DNA from: Poriferisodalis sp965231925 | GTDB taxonomy: Bacteria > Actinomycetota > Acidimicrobiia > Acidimicrobiales > Poriferisodalaceae | Length of the DNA: 64,000 nucleotides | Direction of reading: 5' to 3' | Assembly (NCBI GenBank): GCA_965231925.1 | Contig: OZ246894.1 | Span: 2,542,001 to 2,606,000, forward strand | Shown: positions 49,302 to 57,091 of the stretch, piece by piece | Layout: each line of letters starts with the position of its first letter | Numbering within the stretch: the stretch's first letter is position 1 | Made by a program: the position numbers and the translations under genes | The notes under the pieces: generated by a model | The model's database searches: none | What the model was told of the DNA's origin: nothing | The model's input: only the letters and a program-made list of their open reading frames with translations

Positions 49302-50627
49302 TCACACGCCTGCGCCTCCGCCGCCGGACAGGTGTTCTGCCACGATCTCAAGCGGATGGCGCGCGTCGAGCCCAGCAGCACGCAAGTGCAGCGAACAGCC
49401 CGGGTTGGCGCTGGCCACGACGCCCGCGCCGGAGCGCTCGATGGCGGCAACCTTGCGCTCGCGGACGGCGTTGGCAATGTCGGGGTGCTGCTGCGAGTAC
49501 GCGCCGCCTGCGCCACAGCACAATCCGTCGTCGTCGAGCTCGACCACGTCCACGTAGCGGTCAAGCACGGCGCGCACCGGCAGGTGCGCCTGTTGCACAT
49601 GGCGGAGATGGCAGGGGTCTTGCACTGCGACGCGTGGTCGCTGCGCCGCATCGCCGGTGACTGGGCCGCCGGTGACTGGGCCCCCAGTGATTGGGCTGCC
49701 GATATCCGGCGCGATCGGGGCACCGGCGGGCAATAGGTCGACCCGCGCAGCCAGCCACTCATGAACGTCGTGCACTCGCTCGGCGAATCGGTGCGCTTCG
49801 GGGGTGCCGAGCAGGTGGCCGTATTCCTTCATGGCTGCTCCGCAGCCGGCTGAGTCGACGAGAATCGGGGCATCGCCTGGCAGCGCGGCGATCACCCTGC
49901 GGGCCAGGCGGCGAGCGTCGGTACCGAGACCGGCATGGGTGTGCAACGAGCCGCAGCATGCAGCTCGTGGCGGCGGCAGCGCCACACCGGCGCCGGTCGC
50001 CTCGATGACCGATTGCACCGCCCGGTGGGTATCGCGCATCCATGCGTCCATGACACAGCCCGTGAACAGCCACACATCGTTGCCGCTGGGGACCAAACGG
50101 CGCTGTCGCAGCGGCACCCGGGGCAGTGCGCCGACTGCGGTGCCCAGCGAGCGGAACCGCCCGATCCGGCTGAGCAAGCGCGCTGCACCCAGTACGCCGA
50201 GTCGCTGAGCGAGCGCCAGCAGGCGTGAACCCGCCCCGAGCAGGCGGGGCATGCCCAGCGCCCGGTAAGCCAGCCGCCGCAGCCGCGGCTGGTAGTGGGT
50301 CTGTGATGCAAGCGCCTCGCGGGTGACCTCCATCATGTGCCCGTACTGCACGCCCGCAGGACAGGCCGTCTCGCAGCCGCGGCACTGGATGCAGGCGTCC
50401 ATGAACTCCACGAACGCTGCGTCGGCCTCGCCCCGCTCGGCGACGTCTCGCATCAGGGCAATGCGCCCCCGCGGCGACGCCGACTCCTCCCCTGTGACCC
50501 GGTAGGTGGGGCAGTGCGGCAGGCACATCCCACAAGCGACGCACGAAGCCAGCGTGTCGCTGTCGATGTTGAGCTCGAGCGCAAAGGTGCCAGCTGAATT
50601 CGGCGTCTGGGCCACGGGACTCACCAT
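49302..50627 (-). CDS. glcF: Glycolate oxidase iron-sulfur subunit
   Basis: 441-aa iron-sulfur protein that receives electrons from the GlcD/GlcE flavoproteins during glycolate oxidation. Two [4Fe-4S] motifs appear early: CVACGMCLPHCP (near residue 29) and CIQCRGCETACP. Two CCG domains follow, with CCGSLHTHAG and a second one at GLCCGAGGAY. The start at 50627 overlaps the end of glcE. Residues about 311-325 form a PVTGG repeat from a 15-bp tandem DNA repeat. It shares an operon with glcD and glcE. Confidence 0.92.
   Translation of the reverse strand: MVSPVAQTPNSAGTFALELNIDSDTLASCVACGMCLPHCPTYRVTGEESASPRGRIALMRDVAERGEADAAFVEFMDACIQCRGCETACPAGVQYGHMMEVTREALASQTHYQPRLRRLAYRALGMPRLLGAGSRLLALAQRLGVLGAARLLSRIGRFRSLGTAVGALPRVPLRQRRLVPSGNDVWLFTGCVMDAWMRDTHRAVQSVIEATGAGVALPPPRAACCGSLHTHAGLGTDARRLARRVIAALPGDAPILVDSAGCGAAMKEYGHLLGTPEAHRFAERVHDVHEWLAARVDLLPAGAPIAPDIGSPITGGPVTGGPVTGDAAQRPRVAVQDPCHLRHVQQAHLPVRAVLDRYVDVVELDDDGLCCGAGGAYSQQHPDIANAVRERKVAAIERSGAGVVASANPGCSLHLRAAGLDARHPLEIVAEHLSGGGGAGV
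49653..49697 (-). repeat. In-frame 15-bp tandem repeat in glcF
   Basis: GCCGGTGACTGGGCC occurs perfectly at 49653-49667 and 49668-49682, and a diverged third copy (CCCAGTGATTGGGCT) follows. It encodes the ITGGPVTGGPVTGD segment. Such in-frame repeats may vary in copy number without breaking the gene. The segment is likely a surface loop. Confidence 0.75.
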
Positions 50628-51619
50628 GCACTCCTGCCCGGATTCAGCCGGCCGGCAGGATCCAGTCTCTGTTTCAGCTCGGTCATCAACGCTGCGTTGG
50701 CCGGCGCGACCGGTCCCGCATCGACCGGTTCGACTCGATGCACCAGACCAACGCCCACTTCTGCCAGCCACCCGCCCCCGCTGCCGACGAGCGTTCGCAG
50801 GTCCGAGGGTCGCATCGATTCACGCCCTGTCGCGGGCACATGCGGCGCGTCCGTTGTGGGGCCAAAGCCCAGAGGTTCGACCCTCGCAGCCTCGGCGGCG
50901 ACGTCGGACGGATCGCCCTCCAACAGGATCCAGGCTTGCGTGCCATCCCACAGGACGCTGCTCGGCCGGTACAGCAGGTCGAACGCTGCGAACGGATCGC
51001 CGTCGCCGTGAAGCCACTGCGCCGCTGGCGGCACGGGCAGGGTTCGCAGAATCACCTCAGCCAGCAGGCCGAGTGTGCCCAGCGATCCCACCAACAGGCG
51101 GGGCAGGTCGTAGCCCGAGACGTTCTTCACCGTCGGGCCGCCGGCCGTGACGACTTTGCCGGTGGCGTCGACGTGGCGGGTCTGCAGCACGAGATCGCGC
51201 ACATGCCCGTAGCGGAGCCTGCGGTGTCCGCTGAACCCGCACGCCAGCACTCCACCGACCGTCGCCGCATCGTCGGCAGGGTCGAGAGGGATCATCTGGC
51301 CGGTTTGCGCCAGGTGCGCGCTCAGCTCGCCGACGGACGTGGCCGCGCCGCACCGCACCGTCATCTCCGACGGTTCGTGTTCCCACACACCGGCAGGCGC
51401 CCGGATCTCACGCGTGCCCGCGGCCGGTTCACCGCCGACGTGCCAATGGGTGCGCGTGCCCACCACCGTGATCGGATCGCTGGCACCGACCTCGCGGGCG
51501 AATTCGGTGACGGCGGGATCTATCCGCGCGGCGAGACTGGCGCTGACTTCAGCGGGGCCAGTGCCCGAACTCATCGCCGGCGGCGCTCCGGCACTGCTGG
51601 ACTGCGAACTCACACCCAA
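50621..51619 (-). CDS. glcE: Glycolate oxidase FAD-binding subunit
   Basis: 332-aa flavoprotein of the VAO/PCMH type, the smaller FAD subunit of glycolate oxidase. Typical FAD-binding stretches are CGAATSVGELSAHLAQTGQMIPLDPADDAATVGGVLACGFSG, then VLQTRHVDATGKVVTAGGPTVKNVSGYDLPRLLVGSLGTLGLL with the GGPTVKNVSGYDL pattern. The start may be TTG at 51619 or GTG at 51613; both overlap the end of glcD by 4-10 bp, showing translational coupling. It acts with GlcD and GlcF at the membrane. Confidence 0.92.
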   Translation of the reverse strand: MGVSSQSSSAGAPPAMSSGTGPAEVSASLAARIDPAVTEFAREVGASDPITVVGTRTHWHVGGEPAAGTREIRAPAGVWEHEPSEMTVRCGAATSVGELSAHLAQTGQMIPLDPADDAATVGGVLACGFSGHRRLRYGHVRDLVLQTRHVDATGKVVTAGGPTVKNVSGYDLPRLLVGSLGTLGLLAEVILRTLPVPPAAQWLHGDGDPFAAFDLLYRPSSVLWDGTQAWILLEGDPSDVAAEAARVEPLGFGPTTDAPHVPATGRESMRPSDLRTLVGSGGGWLAEVGVGLVHRVEPVDAGPVAPANAALMTELKQRLDPAGRLNPGRSAW

Positions 51620-53058
51620 GCACCTTCAGGCACGTGCTGGTGGAATGAATCGCTGCAGCGCGAACCCGACGGGATCACCTTCAGCGGATTGGCGAACCCG
51701 TCAGGATCGAAGGTCTCGCGCACCAGGTCCTGTGTGTACATGTCGTGGGCGCTGAACAGCATCCCCATGTAGTCCCGCTTCTCCAAGCCGATCCCGTGCT
51801 CGCCGCTGAGCACGCCGCCCGCTGCGATGGATGCAGCGACGATGTCACGCCCGGCGGCCTTCACTCGCTCGTCGACACCGGGTTCGCGCCGGTCGAACGC
51901 CAGGATCGGGTGCAGGTTCCCGTCGCCTGCGTGGAACACATTGACCGCGATCAGGTCGTAGGCGTCTGCGATCCGGTACACCTGATCAAGCACTTCGGTC
52001 AGCCGCGAGCGGGGCACCACCGTGTCATGCAGGTAGTAGTCGGGCTTGATCCGTGCCACCGCGCCGAAGGCGTTCTTTCGACCCTTCCACAGCAGGGCTC
52101 GCTCCGCGTCGTCGGCTGCGACTCGCACGTGGCCGGCGTGGTACTGCTCTGCGACCTCGCGAATGATCTCCACGCCTGCGGAGACACCGCCGGGCAGACC
52201 GTCGAGTTCGACCAGCAGCACCGCTGCGGCATCGGTCGGGTAGCCGGCGTGGGCAAACGCCTCCACGATCTCGATGGCGCGCTGGTCCATCATCTCCAGC
52301 GCGGACGGCACCAGCCCCGCGGCGATGATGGCGCTGACGGCGGCCGAGCCTTCGCTGACATCGTCGAAGTCGAGCAGCAGCGTCCGGACTGATGGCGCAT
52401 TCGGCGTGAGACGCACCGCGGCCTTCGTGGCGATGCCCATCGTGCCCTCGGAGCCCACGAAGAGCCCGCGCAAGTCGAGTCCAGGCGGCTCTGCGTCCAC
52501 GCCGCCCAACATGGTGGTCTCGCCGGAGGGAAGCACCACCTCAAGTGCGGCGATGTGCGCCGTCGTGACGCCGTAGGCGAGGCAGTGCGGCCCCCCGGAG
52601 TTGTTGGCGATGTTCCCGCCGAGCGAGCACACCTGCTGGCTCGAGGGATCAGGGGCGAAATGGAACCCCAGCGGCGTCAAGGCACGGGACAGGTCGAGGT
52701 TCAGCACCCCGGGCTCGACCCAGGCGACGCGATTGTCGACGTCGACCTCGACGATGCGATCCATCTTCGCCGTGGCGACCACGACCGGCCTGCCGACCGG
52801 CACTGCTCCCCCGGCCAAGCCGGTTCCCGAGCCACGGGCCAGGAACGGCCGGCTGTGACGCCGGCACACGCCCACGATCTCCGCGACTTCGGCGGCAGTC
52901 TCGGGCAGGCACACGATGGCGGGCAAACTGCCCTCGATCGAGCCGTCACGGCTGTACAAGCCCCGCTCGAAGTCGTTGTCGCGTGCCCGGTCGCCGACAA
53001 CACCGCGCAGGTCGCCAAGCAGGGCCGCGTCTGCAGCGGTATCAGCCTCAGGAACCAC
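51610..53058 (-). CDS. glcD: Glycolate oxidase catalytic FAD subunit
   Basis: 482-aa FAD-linked oxidase that oxidises glycolate to glyoxylate, or D-lactate in related proteins. The GTG start at 53058 gives the family length. FAD-binding blocks are RGSGTGLAGGAVPVG, GVLNLDLSRALTPLGFHFAPDPSSQQVCSLGGNIANNSGGPHCLAYGVT and GLFVGSEGTMGIAT. The C-terminal part has NVFHAGDGNLHPILAFD with active-site His residues and GVLSGEHGIGLEKRDYM. It is the first gene of the glcDEF operon and divergent from an unknown protein 29 bp away. GlcD-like D-lactate dehydrogenase activity cannot be excluded. Confidence 0.92.
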   Translation of the reverse strand: MVPEADTAADAALLGDLRGVVGDRARDNDFERGLYSRDGSIEGSLPAIVCLPETAAEVAEIVGVCRRHSRPFLARGSGTGLAGGAVPVGRPVVVATAKMDRIVEVDVDNRVAWVEPGVLNLDLSRALTPLGFHFAPDPSSQQVCSLGGNIANNSGGPHCLAYGVTTAHIAALEVVLPSGETTMLGGVDAEPPGLDLRGLFVGSEGTMGIATKAAVRLTPNAPSVRTLLLDFDDVSEGSAAVSAIIAAGLVPSALEMMDQRAIEIVEAFAHAGYPTDAAAVLLVELDGLPGGVSAGVEIIREVAEQYHAGHVRVAADDAERALLWKGRKNAFGAVARIKPDYYLHDTVVPRSRLTEVLDQVYRIADAYDLIAVNVFHAGDGNLHPILAFDRREPGVDERVKAAGRDIVAASIAAGGVLSGEHGIGLEKRDYMGMLFSAHDMYTQDLVRETFDPDGFANPLKVIPSGSRCSDSFHQHVPEGAWV

Positions 53059-53087
53059 AGCGCGACCGTACCGTAGGCTCGCCGCGG

Positions 53088-53849
53088 ATGGCTTCTGATA
53101 TCGGTGTGAGCGTCGATGACTGGAGCCCCGGTGATGACGCACGGGAATGGCTCTCGCTGGAGGACCCGCACGAGCATCGCACGTGGCTGTTCGATGTGAC
53201 ATTTCTCACCAGCGCCTGGACGTGCATCTATGGCGCTGGCTGCCCGGGAATCGACACCGAACCGGCCCCCGAGCTGGAATTGGGCTGCTGCAGCCACGGC
53301 GCATACCTCAATGGCGACGACGACCTCGCGCACATCCGTTCGATGATCGCCGAGTTGGACTCCGAGATCTGGCAGCACTACCGCGATTCTGCAGAGGCGC
53401 TGTGGCAAGACGGCGAGGGCTGGTGGCGAACTCGGGTCGTGGACGGAGCTTGCGTGTTCGCGAACCGGGCCGACTACCCCGCCGGCGCGGGTTGTGCCTT
53501 TCACGTGCTGGCCAAGCGCACCGGTCGGCGGCCGATGGACACCAAGCCCGAGATCTGCTGGCAGGCGCCGATCCGCCGCGAGGACCACGAGACCGTCACT
53601 GGCCACGTCTACACGATGGTGCGGGAATGGGAGCTGCGCGACTGGGGAGGACCCGACACCGACGTCTCCTGGTGGTGCACGTCGTCGGCGAACGCGCACG
53701 TCGGCAGCCAGCGCGTTTTCACAGCGCTACGCGACGAACTGACAGCCATCTGCGGACCCGAGATCTATGCCGAGTTGTGCTGCGAGCTCGATGAGCGCGC
53801 CGCCTCTGCGCGATTGCTGCCGCATCCCGCTGTTCGACGACGCGATTGA
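53088..53849 (+). CDS. Uncharacterised Cys/Trp-rich protein
   Basis: 253-aa protein I cannot assign to a named function. It has many cysteines in short groups: TCIYGAGCPG and LGCCSHGAYL in the N-terminal half, then ACVFAN, GAGCAFHVL, EICWQAP, WWCTS, AICGP and ELCCELD. The early CxxxxxC...CC pattern suggests a metal or iron-sulfur site, as in the DUF3109/YkgJ-like groups, which it resembles loosely. Trp-rich acidic stretches (WQDGEGWWRTRVV, WWCTSSANAHVGSQRVF) follow. There is no signal peptide. It is divergent from glcD across 29 bp, so they may share a promoter region. A convergent hairpin follows. Confidence 0.55.
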   Translation: MASDIGVSVDDWSPGDDAREWLSLEDPHEHRTWLFDVTFLTSAWTCIYGAGCPGIDTEPAPELELGCCSHGAYLNGDDDLAHIRSMIAELDSEIWQHYRDSAEALWQDGEGWWRTRVVDGACVFANRADYPAGAGCAFHVLAKRTGRRPMDTKPEICWQAPIRREDHETVTGHVYTMVREWELRDWGGPDTDVSWWCTSSANAHVGSQRVFTALRDELTAICGPEIYAELCCELDERAASARLLPHPAVRRRD

Positions 53850-53854
53850 ACCGT

Positions 53855-53872
53855 CTCAGCCTCGCAGCTGAG
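53855..53872. terminator. Hairpin between convergent genes
   Basis: The arms CTCAGC (53855-53860) and GCTGAG (53867-53872) flank a 6-nt loop. It lies in the 36-bp gap between the Cys/Trp-rich gene and the acidic small-protein gene. Confidence 0.45.
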
Positions 53873-53885
53873 CCGTCTGGGACTC

Positions 53886-54164
53886 TCAGGCGCTCTCGCG
53901 CTGGGACGCGTCGGCGTTCGCGTCCGAGTCAGCGTCGGCGTCACCGTCGAAATCGGCGTACTTGGCCTCGAGATCGGAGTAGTCGTCGTCGTACTTGTCG
54001 GCCAGGTGCCCGTACTGATCATCGGGATCCGAATCCTCGTCGTCGAACTCGACGCCGAATCGATCCGAGTTATCGAAGTCGTAGTCCTCGATGGTGAAAC
54101 GCTCCGCTGTGGCCCGCTGAAACTTGCGAGCCTCCTCGTAGCGGCGATGTCGACCCTTCTTCAC
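53886..54164 (-). CDS. Small acidic protein with basic N-terminus
   Basis: 92 aa from a GTG at 54164, chosen because GAGGAG lies 7 nt upstream. The N-terminus is basic (KKGRHRRYEEARKFQR) and the rest very acidic, with runs such as FDDEDSDPDDQYGHLADKYDDDYSDLEAKYADFDGDADADSDANAD. It is likely unstructured and could bind nucleic acid or a basic partner through the two charged halves. It recalls the actinobacterial DUF3073 proteins (basic start, ADKYDDDY-type tail), but the match is loose. No partner can be named from position. Confidence 0.6.
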   Translation of the reverse strand: MKKGRHRRYEEARKFQRATAERFTIEDYDFDNSDRFGVEFDDEDSDPDDQYGHLADKYDDDYSDLEAKYADFDGDADADSDANADASQRESA

Positions 54165-54297
54165 CGGCTGGCTCCTCGTGCTCGACTGCGAGGCTTCGCT
54201 TGCCTGCATCCGGACGTGCCTGTATCCGCGCAGGATAAGGCACCTGTGCTCTACGAAGTGCCCTGTCACCCTACCGCCCGGGGCGCAACGCTGCGTG

Positions 54298-55536
54298 TCA
54301 TTCGCAGCGCTCAGGCCCGCCGCCGGGCCGCGGTTCGAGCTGCAAGCCCTCCGCCGGATCGAAGGCCAGAGCGGCCTCCCCCGCCAGCAGCGACCTGATG
54401 CCGTCTCCTACCACTTCGGCCCGCCAGCCAGTGCTCAGCCGGGATGCGGGATCGCCGGCGAGCAATGCCGCTATGTCGGAACGGGTCGCCAACAAGCTGC
54501 GATCGATGCCCTCACCACGAGCCACCTCGTCCACCCAGGCGCCGACGAGAGGCACTGCCGGCTGCAGTGCCGCGTCCACGTTGGGTCCCGCCGACAGCGC
54601 GCTCGACGGGATGTCGCCCGATGCCATGTCGAGACCTTTCGCAACCTCGGCGATGACCCGATCGCCTGCCCTTCCGCGGAGCTGGTTGCCGTCCACCCCC
54701 CGCAATCCCTGCAGCTCGCCGAGGCTGCGCGGCCGCCGCTGCGCGATCGACAGCAACGCCATGTCTGACAGCACGAAGCGCACAGGGATGTCCCGCTCGC
54801 TGGCAGTTCGCTCCCGCCAGGCAGCAAGCTGGTACGCCACCGCCCGCTGAGGCCCGCGCAGCTGGCGCGCTCCCTTGATGCGAGTCCAGGCTTGGGCCGG
54901 ATCCGGGGGCGGACCGGGCGGCCGGCGCCACTGCTCGCACTCGTCTAGCGCCCATTGCCACCGATTCAGTGCGCTCAGGCGGGAGCGAAGCTCGTCGTGC
55001 AGCTGGATCAGGTACGCCGCATCGTCTGCCGCGTAGCGCTGCTGGGCCGTTCGCAGCGGCCGCTCGAACCAGTCCGTCAGGCGATCCCCCTTGGTCAAAC
55101 GCACGCCGAGGAGGCGGTCGACCAGAGTCGCCAGCGACGGCGTGCTCATCCCCAGAAAGCCAGCGGCCACCTGGGTGTCGAAGAGCCTCGACGGGATGGC
55201 GCCGCACTCTTGGGACAGCACTTCGATGTCCTGAGCGCATGCATGCATCACGACCAGGACGTCCGCTTCCAGGGCGGCACCCAAGACGGCGATGTCGGTC
55301 GTCGTGGGATCAACGAGCGCGACCCGATCACGGAATGCGACCTGGACCAGCGCCAGCTGCGGGCGGTAGCTGCGTTCCCTGTGGAACTCGGTGTCCACGG
55401 CAATGCAGTCGGCGGCCACCAGATCGGCAACGAGAGCGTCCAGAGCAGCCTGGGAGTCGATCCATTCGTGCTGCGGCCGTTCGCGCTGTGCCCCTTCGCG
55501 CTGGGGCCGCTCGCGCCGACGTGCCATGGCCGTCAA
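54298..55536 (-). CDS. rnd: RNase D-like 3'-5' exonuclease with HRDC domain
   Basis: 412-aa DEDDy exonuclease that should trim RNA 3' ends, such as tRNA precursors. The N-terminus is a low-complexity R/E/Q/P tail with repeated QRERPQ-like units. The exonuclease motifs follow in order: VDTEFHRE (Exo I), HACAQDIEVL (Exo II) and RYAADDAAYL (Exo III, with Tyr four residues before the final Asp). A helical HRDC-like domain follows after about residue 205. It overlaps mobA by 4 bp (ATGA), giving an operon DUF3151-mobA-rnd. Confidence 0.88.
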   Translation of the reverse strand: MTAMARRRERPQREGAQRERPQHEWIDSQAALDALVADLVAADCIAVDTEFHRERSYRPQLALVQVAFRDRVALVDPTTTDIAVLGAALEADVLVVMHACAQDIEVLSQECGAIPSRLFDTQVAAGFLGMSTPSLATLVDRLLGVRLTKGDRLTDWFERPLRTAQQRYAADDAAYLIQLHDELRSRLSALNRWQWALDECEQWRRPPGPPPDPAQAWTRIKGARQLRGPQRAVAYQLAAWRERTASERDIPVRFVLSDMALLSIAQRRPRSLGELQGLRGVDGNQLRGRAGDRVIAEVAKGLDMASGDIPSSALSAGPNVDAALQPAVPLVGAWVDEVARGEGIDRSLLATRSDIAALLAGDPASRLSTGWRAEVVGDGIRSLLAGEAALAFDPAEGLQLEPRPGGGPERCE

Positions 55537-56123
55537 CCCACTCCCGGTCGCGCAATGTCACGAGTCGCCACGATCGCCTCGGCTGCAGCGAGGTCGGCGG
55601 CGGTGTTCACATTCAGAACATCAGCCACATCCACCGACACCGTCGGGATGACGTCGAGGTCGAGGACGGCTTTGGGTCCACGTGCGCCGTCGCGCAGGCC
55701 CGCCCGCAGCATCGAGAGCGATGCGCGGGCGTAGTGGCCGATCAGCGGCTCGACACGGTCGCTGCGGGCCAGCACAACCGGCTCGCCCGTGCTGTGTGCC
55801 GTGCGAATCAGAGCGGCGAGCAGGTGGACAGGCACCGTCGGCACGTCGGTCGGGCACACGAGAACATCGCCGTGGCGCTCGAGCGCATCGACCAGACCAG
55901 CGAGCGGTCCGGAAAGTGGCGTGCTGTCGGGTTCAGCCACGAGCGGTGCGGGCGGATTGCCTCCCTGCGCGACCACCGGGTGCGCCCCCGCCGCCGTCAA
56001 GGCGTCGGCAACCCACAGCGCCAGTGGTCGTCCCACCAGCTCCAGGTTGGCCTTGTCGGTGCCCATGCGCGTCGAAGCGCCGCCGCATAGCACGACGCCG
56101 GCAGGCCTCACGCCTGAGGCCAC
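55533..56123 (-). CDS. mobA: Molybdenum cofactor guanylyltransferase-like (MobA)
   Basis: 196-aa nucleotidyltransferase of the MobA group, which adds GMP to molybdopterin to form the guanine-dinucleotide cofactor. The N-terminal signature GVVLCGGASTRMGTDKANLELVGRPL is complete, and VLVCPTDVPTVP holds the metal-binding Asp. The C-terminal VNTAADLAAAEA is typical. Nucleotidyltransferases for other cofactors (MobA-like sugar or CoF-related) share this shape, so the symbol has some doubt. It overlaps the DUF3151 gene by 16 bp and rnd by 4 bp, and is therefore in one operon. Confidence 0.8.
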   Translation of the reverse strand: MASGVRPAGVVLCGGASTRMGTDKANLELVGRPLALWVADALTAAGAHPVVAQGGNPPAPLVAEPDSTPLSGPLAGLVDALERHGDVLVCPTDVPTVPVHLLAALIRTAHSTGEPVVLARSDRVEPLIGHYARASLSMLRAGLRDGARGPKAVLDLDVIPTVSVDVADVLNVNTAADLAAAEAIVATRDIARPGVG

Positions 56124-56572
56124 TCACCGGTTGGGGGCTCGCCGCCGGGGTCCATCTGGACCAGGAACCCGGCGCACCTGTCGGCCTCGTCGTCCTCGCC
56201 GATGGCGGCGGCTGAGCGACCTAGGCCCAGCAGCGACCACAAGAAGCCGTGGTTGGTGGGCTCCGTCCAGCGGACGTAACCGCTGCCGCGCCAGCCCGCC
56301 GCTCGCAACGCGTCCAGGCCGCGGTGGTATCCCACCCGGCAATAGGCGTATGCCTCGACGTGCCGGCCACTGCCCGCCGCGCAGCGGCCCAGTTCCGCCC
56401 ACGCTTCGAGCATCCGCGGCCAACGGGCCGCAACAGCCGCCAGTGCGGGGGCGCGTTCGACCAGCGGTTGTGCCATGGCCGCCTCGAATGCCGCCGCGGC
56501 CGGCGACGGGGCCGGATCCAAGACGGTCTCGGGCAGACCGCCCGGCCGCAGGTCGATCGGAGTGGCAGCCAT
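56108..56572 (-). CDS. DUF3151 protein
   Basis: 154-aa protein of the actinobacterial DUF3151 family; the function is unknown. The family pattern is clear: APALAAVAARWPRMLEAWAELG, then YAYCRVGYHRGLDALRAAGWRGSGYVRWTEPTNHGFLWSLLGLGRSAAAIGEDDEADRCAGFLVQMDP. The helical, tetratricopeptide-like layout suggests a scaffold or interaction role. The 3' end overlaps the mobA start by 16 bp. It is a good marker for an actinobacterial source. It is the first gene of the leftward DUF3151-mobA-rnd operon. Confidence 0.88.
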   Translation of the reverse strand: MAATPIDLRPGGLPETVLDPAPSPAAAAFEAAMAQPLVERAPALAAVAARWPRMLEAWAELGRCAAGSGRHVEAYAYCRVGYHRGLDALRAAGWRGSGYVRWTEPTNHGFLWSLLGLGRSAAAIGEDDEADRCAGFLVQMDPGGEPPTGEWPQA

Positions 56573-56682
56573 TGGGGAACCTCGTCAAAGTCAGCAAGTT
56601 CGCCTCGACTCTAGTGAGCACCCCTGCTCAGACTCGAAATCGATCCCTGTGCCCCGCAGTGACGGTGCGTACCCTCAGGTGA

Positions 56683-56994
56683 GTGCTGCCCGAGTGGTTG
56701 GATGCTGACCGTCTCAGCGCAGCACTCGTCGGTGGCATCGCCTGCCTCGTGATCGCGGCCGTCGTTGTGCTGCGGATGATCCGCAAGCTGGCGCTGGCCG
56801 TGCTCCTCTCGGTGGTGCTCGTCGGTGCCGCGGCAGCGCTGGCAGTCCAGTGGTCGGGACTGCGGGACTGTCAACAGACGTGTTCGTGCGATGTCCTTGG
56901 CCGCACGGTTCAGGTGCCCGATAATCCGCTGTGCGGGCCCGACCGCATCGACCCCAGCCGTATCGACGTGGACATCGACATCGACACGGGCTGA
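56683..56994 (+). CDS. Small membrane protein with Cys-rich extracytoplasmic tail
   Basis: 103 aa from a GTG at 56683. Two hydrophobic spans (ALVGGIACLVIAAVVVLRMI and LALAVLLSVVLVGAAAALAV) are joined by a short RMIRK loop. After them comes a short tail with CQQTCSCDVLG and NPLCGPDRI, i.e. four cysteines that may form disulfides or a metal site outside the cell, then a regular DPSRIDVDIDIDTG end. No family is recognised. It is alone between the DUF3151 operon and pyruvate kinase. Confidence 0.6.
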   Translation: MLPEWLDADRLSAALVGGIACLVIAAVVVLRMIRKLALAVLLSVVLVGAAAALAVQWSGLRDCQQTCSCDVLGRTVQVPDNPLCGPDRIDPSRIDVDIDIDTG

Positions 56995-57091
56995 TCCAGG
57001 GCTGGCAGCCGTGTTTGGTGATCGGGTTCAGAGCAACTCCGCGACGCTCTGACAGGTGCCTGCGGCCACAGCTTCACCGAGCGGTTCAGTC

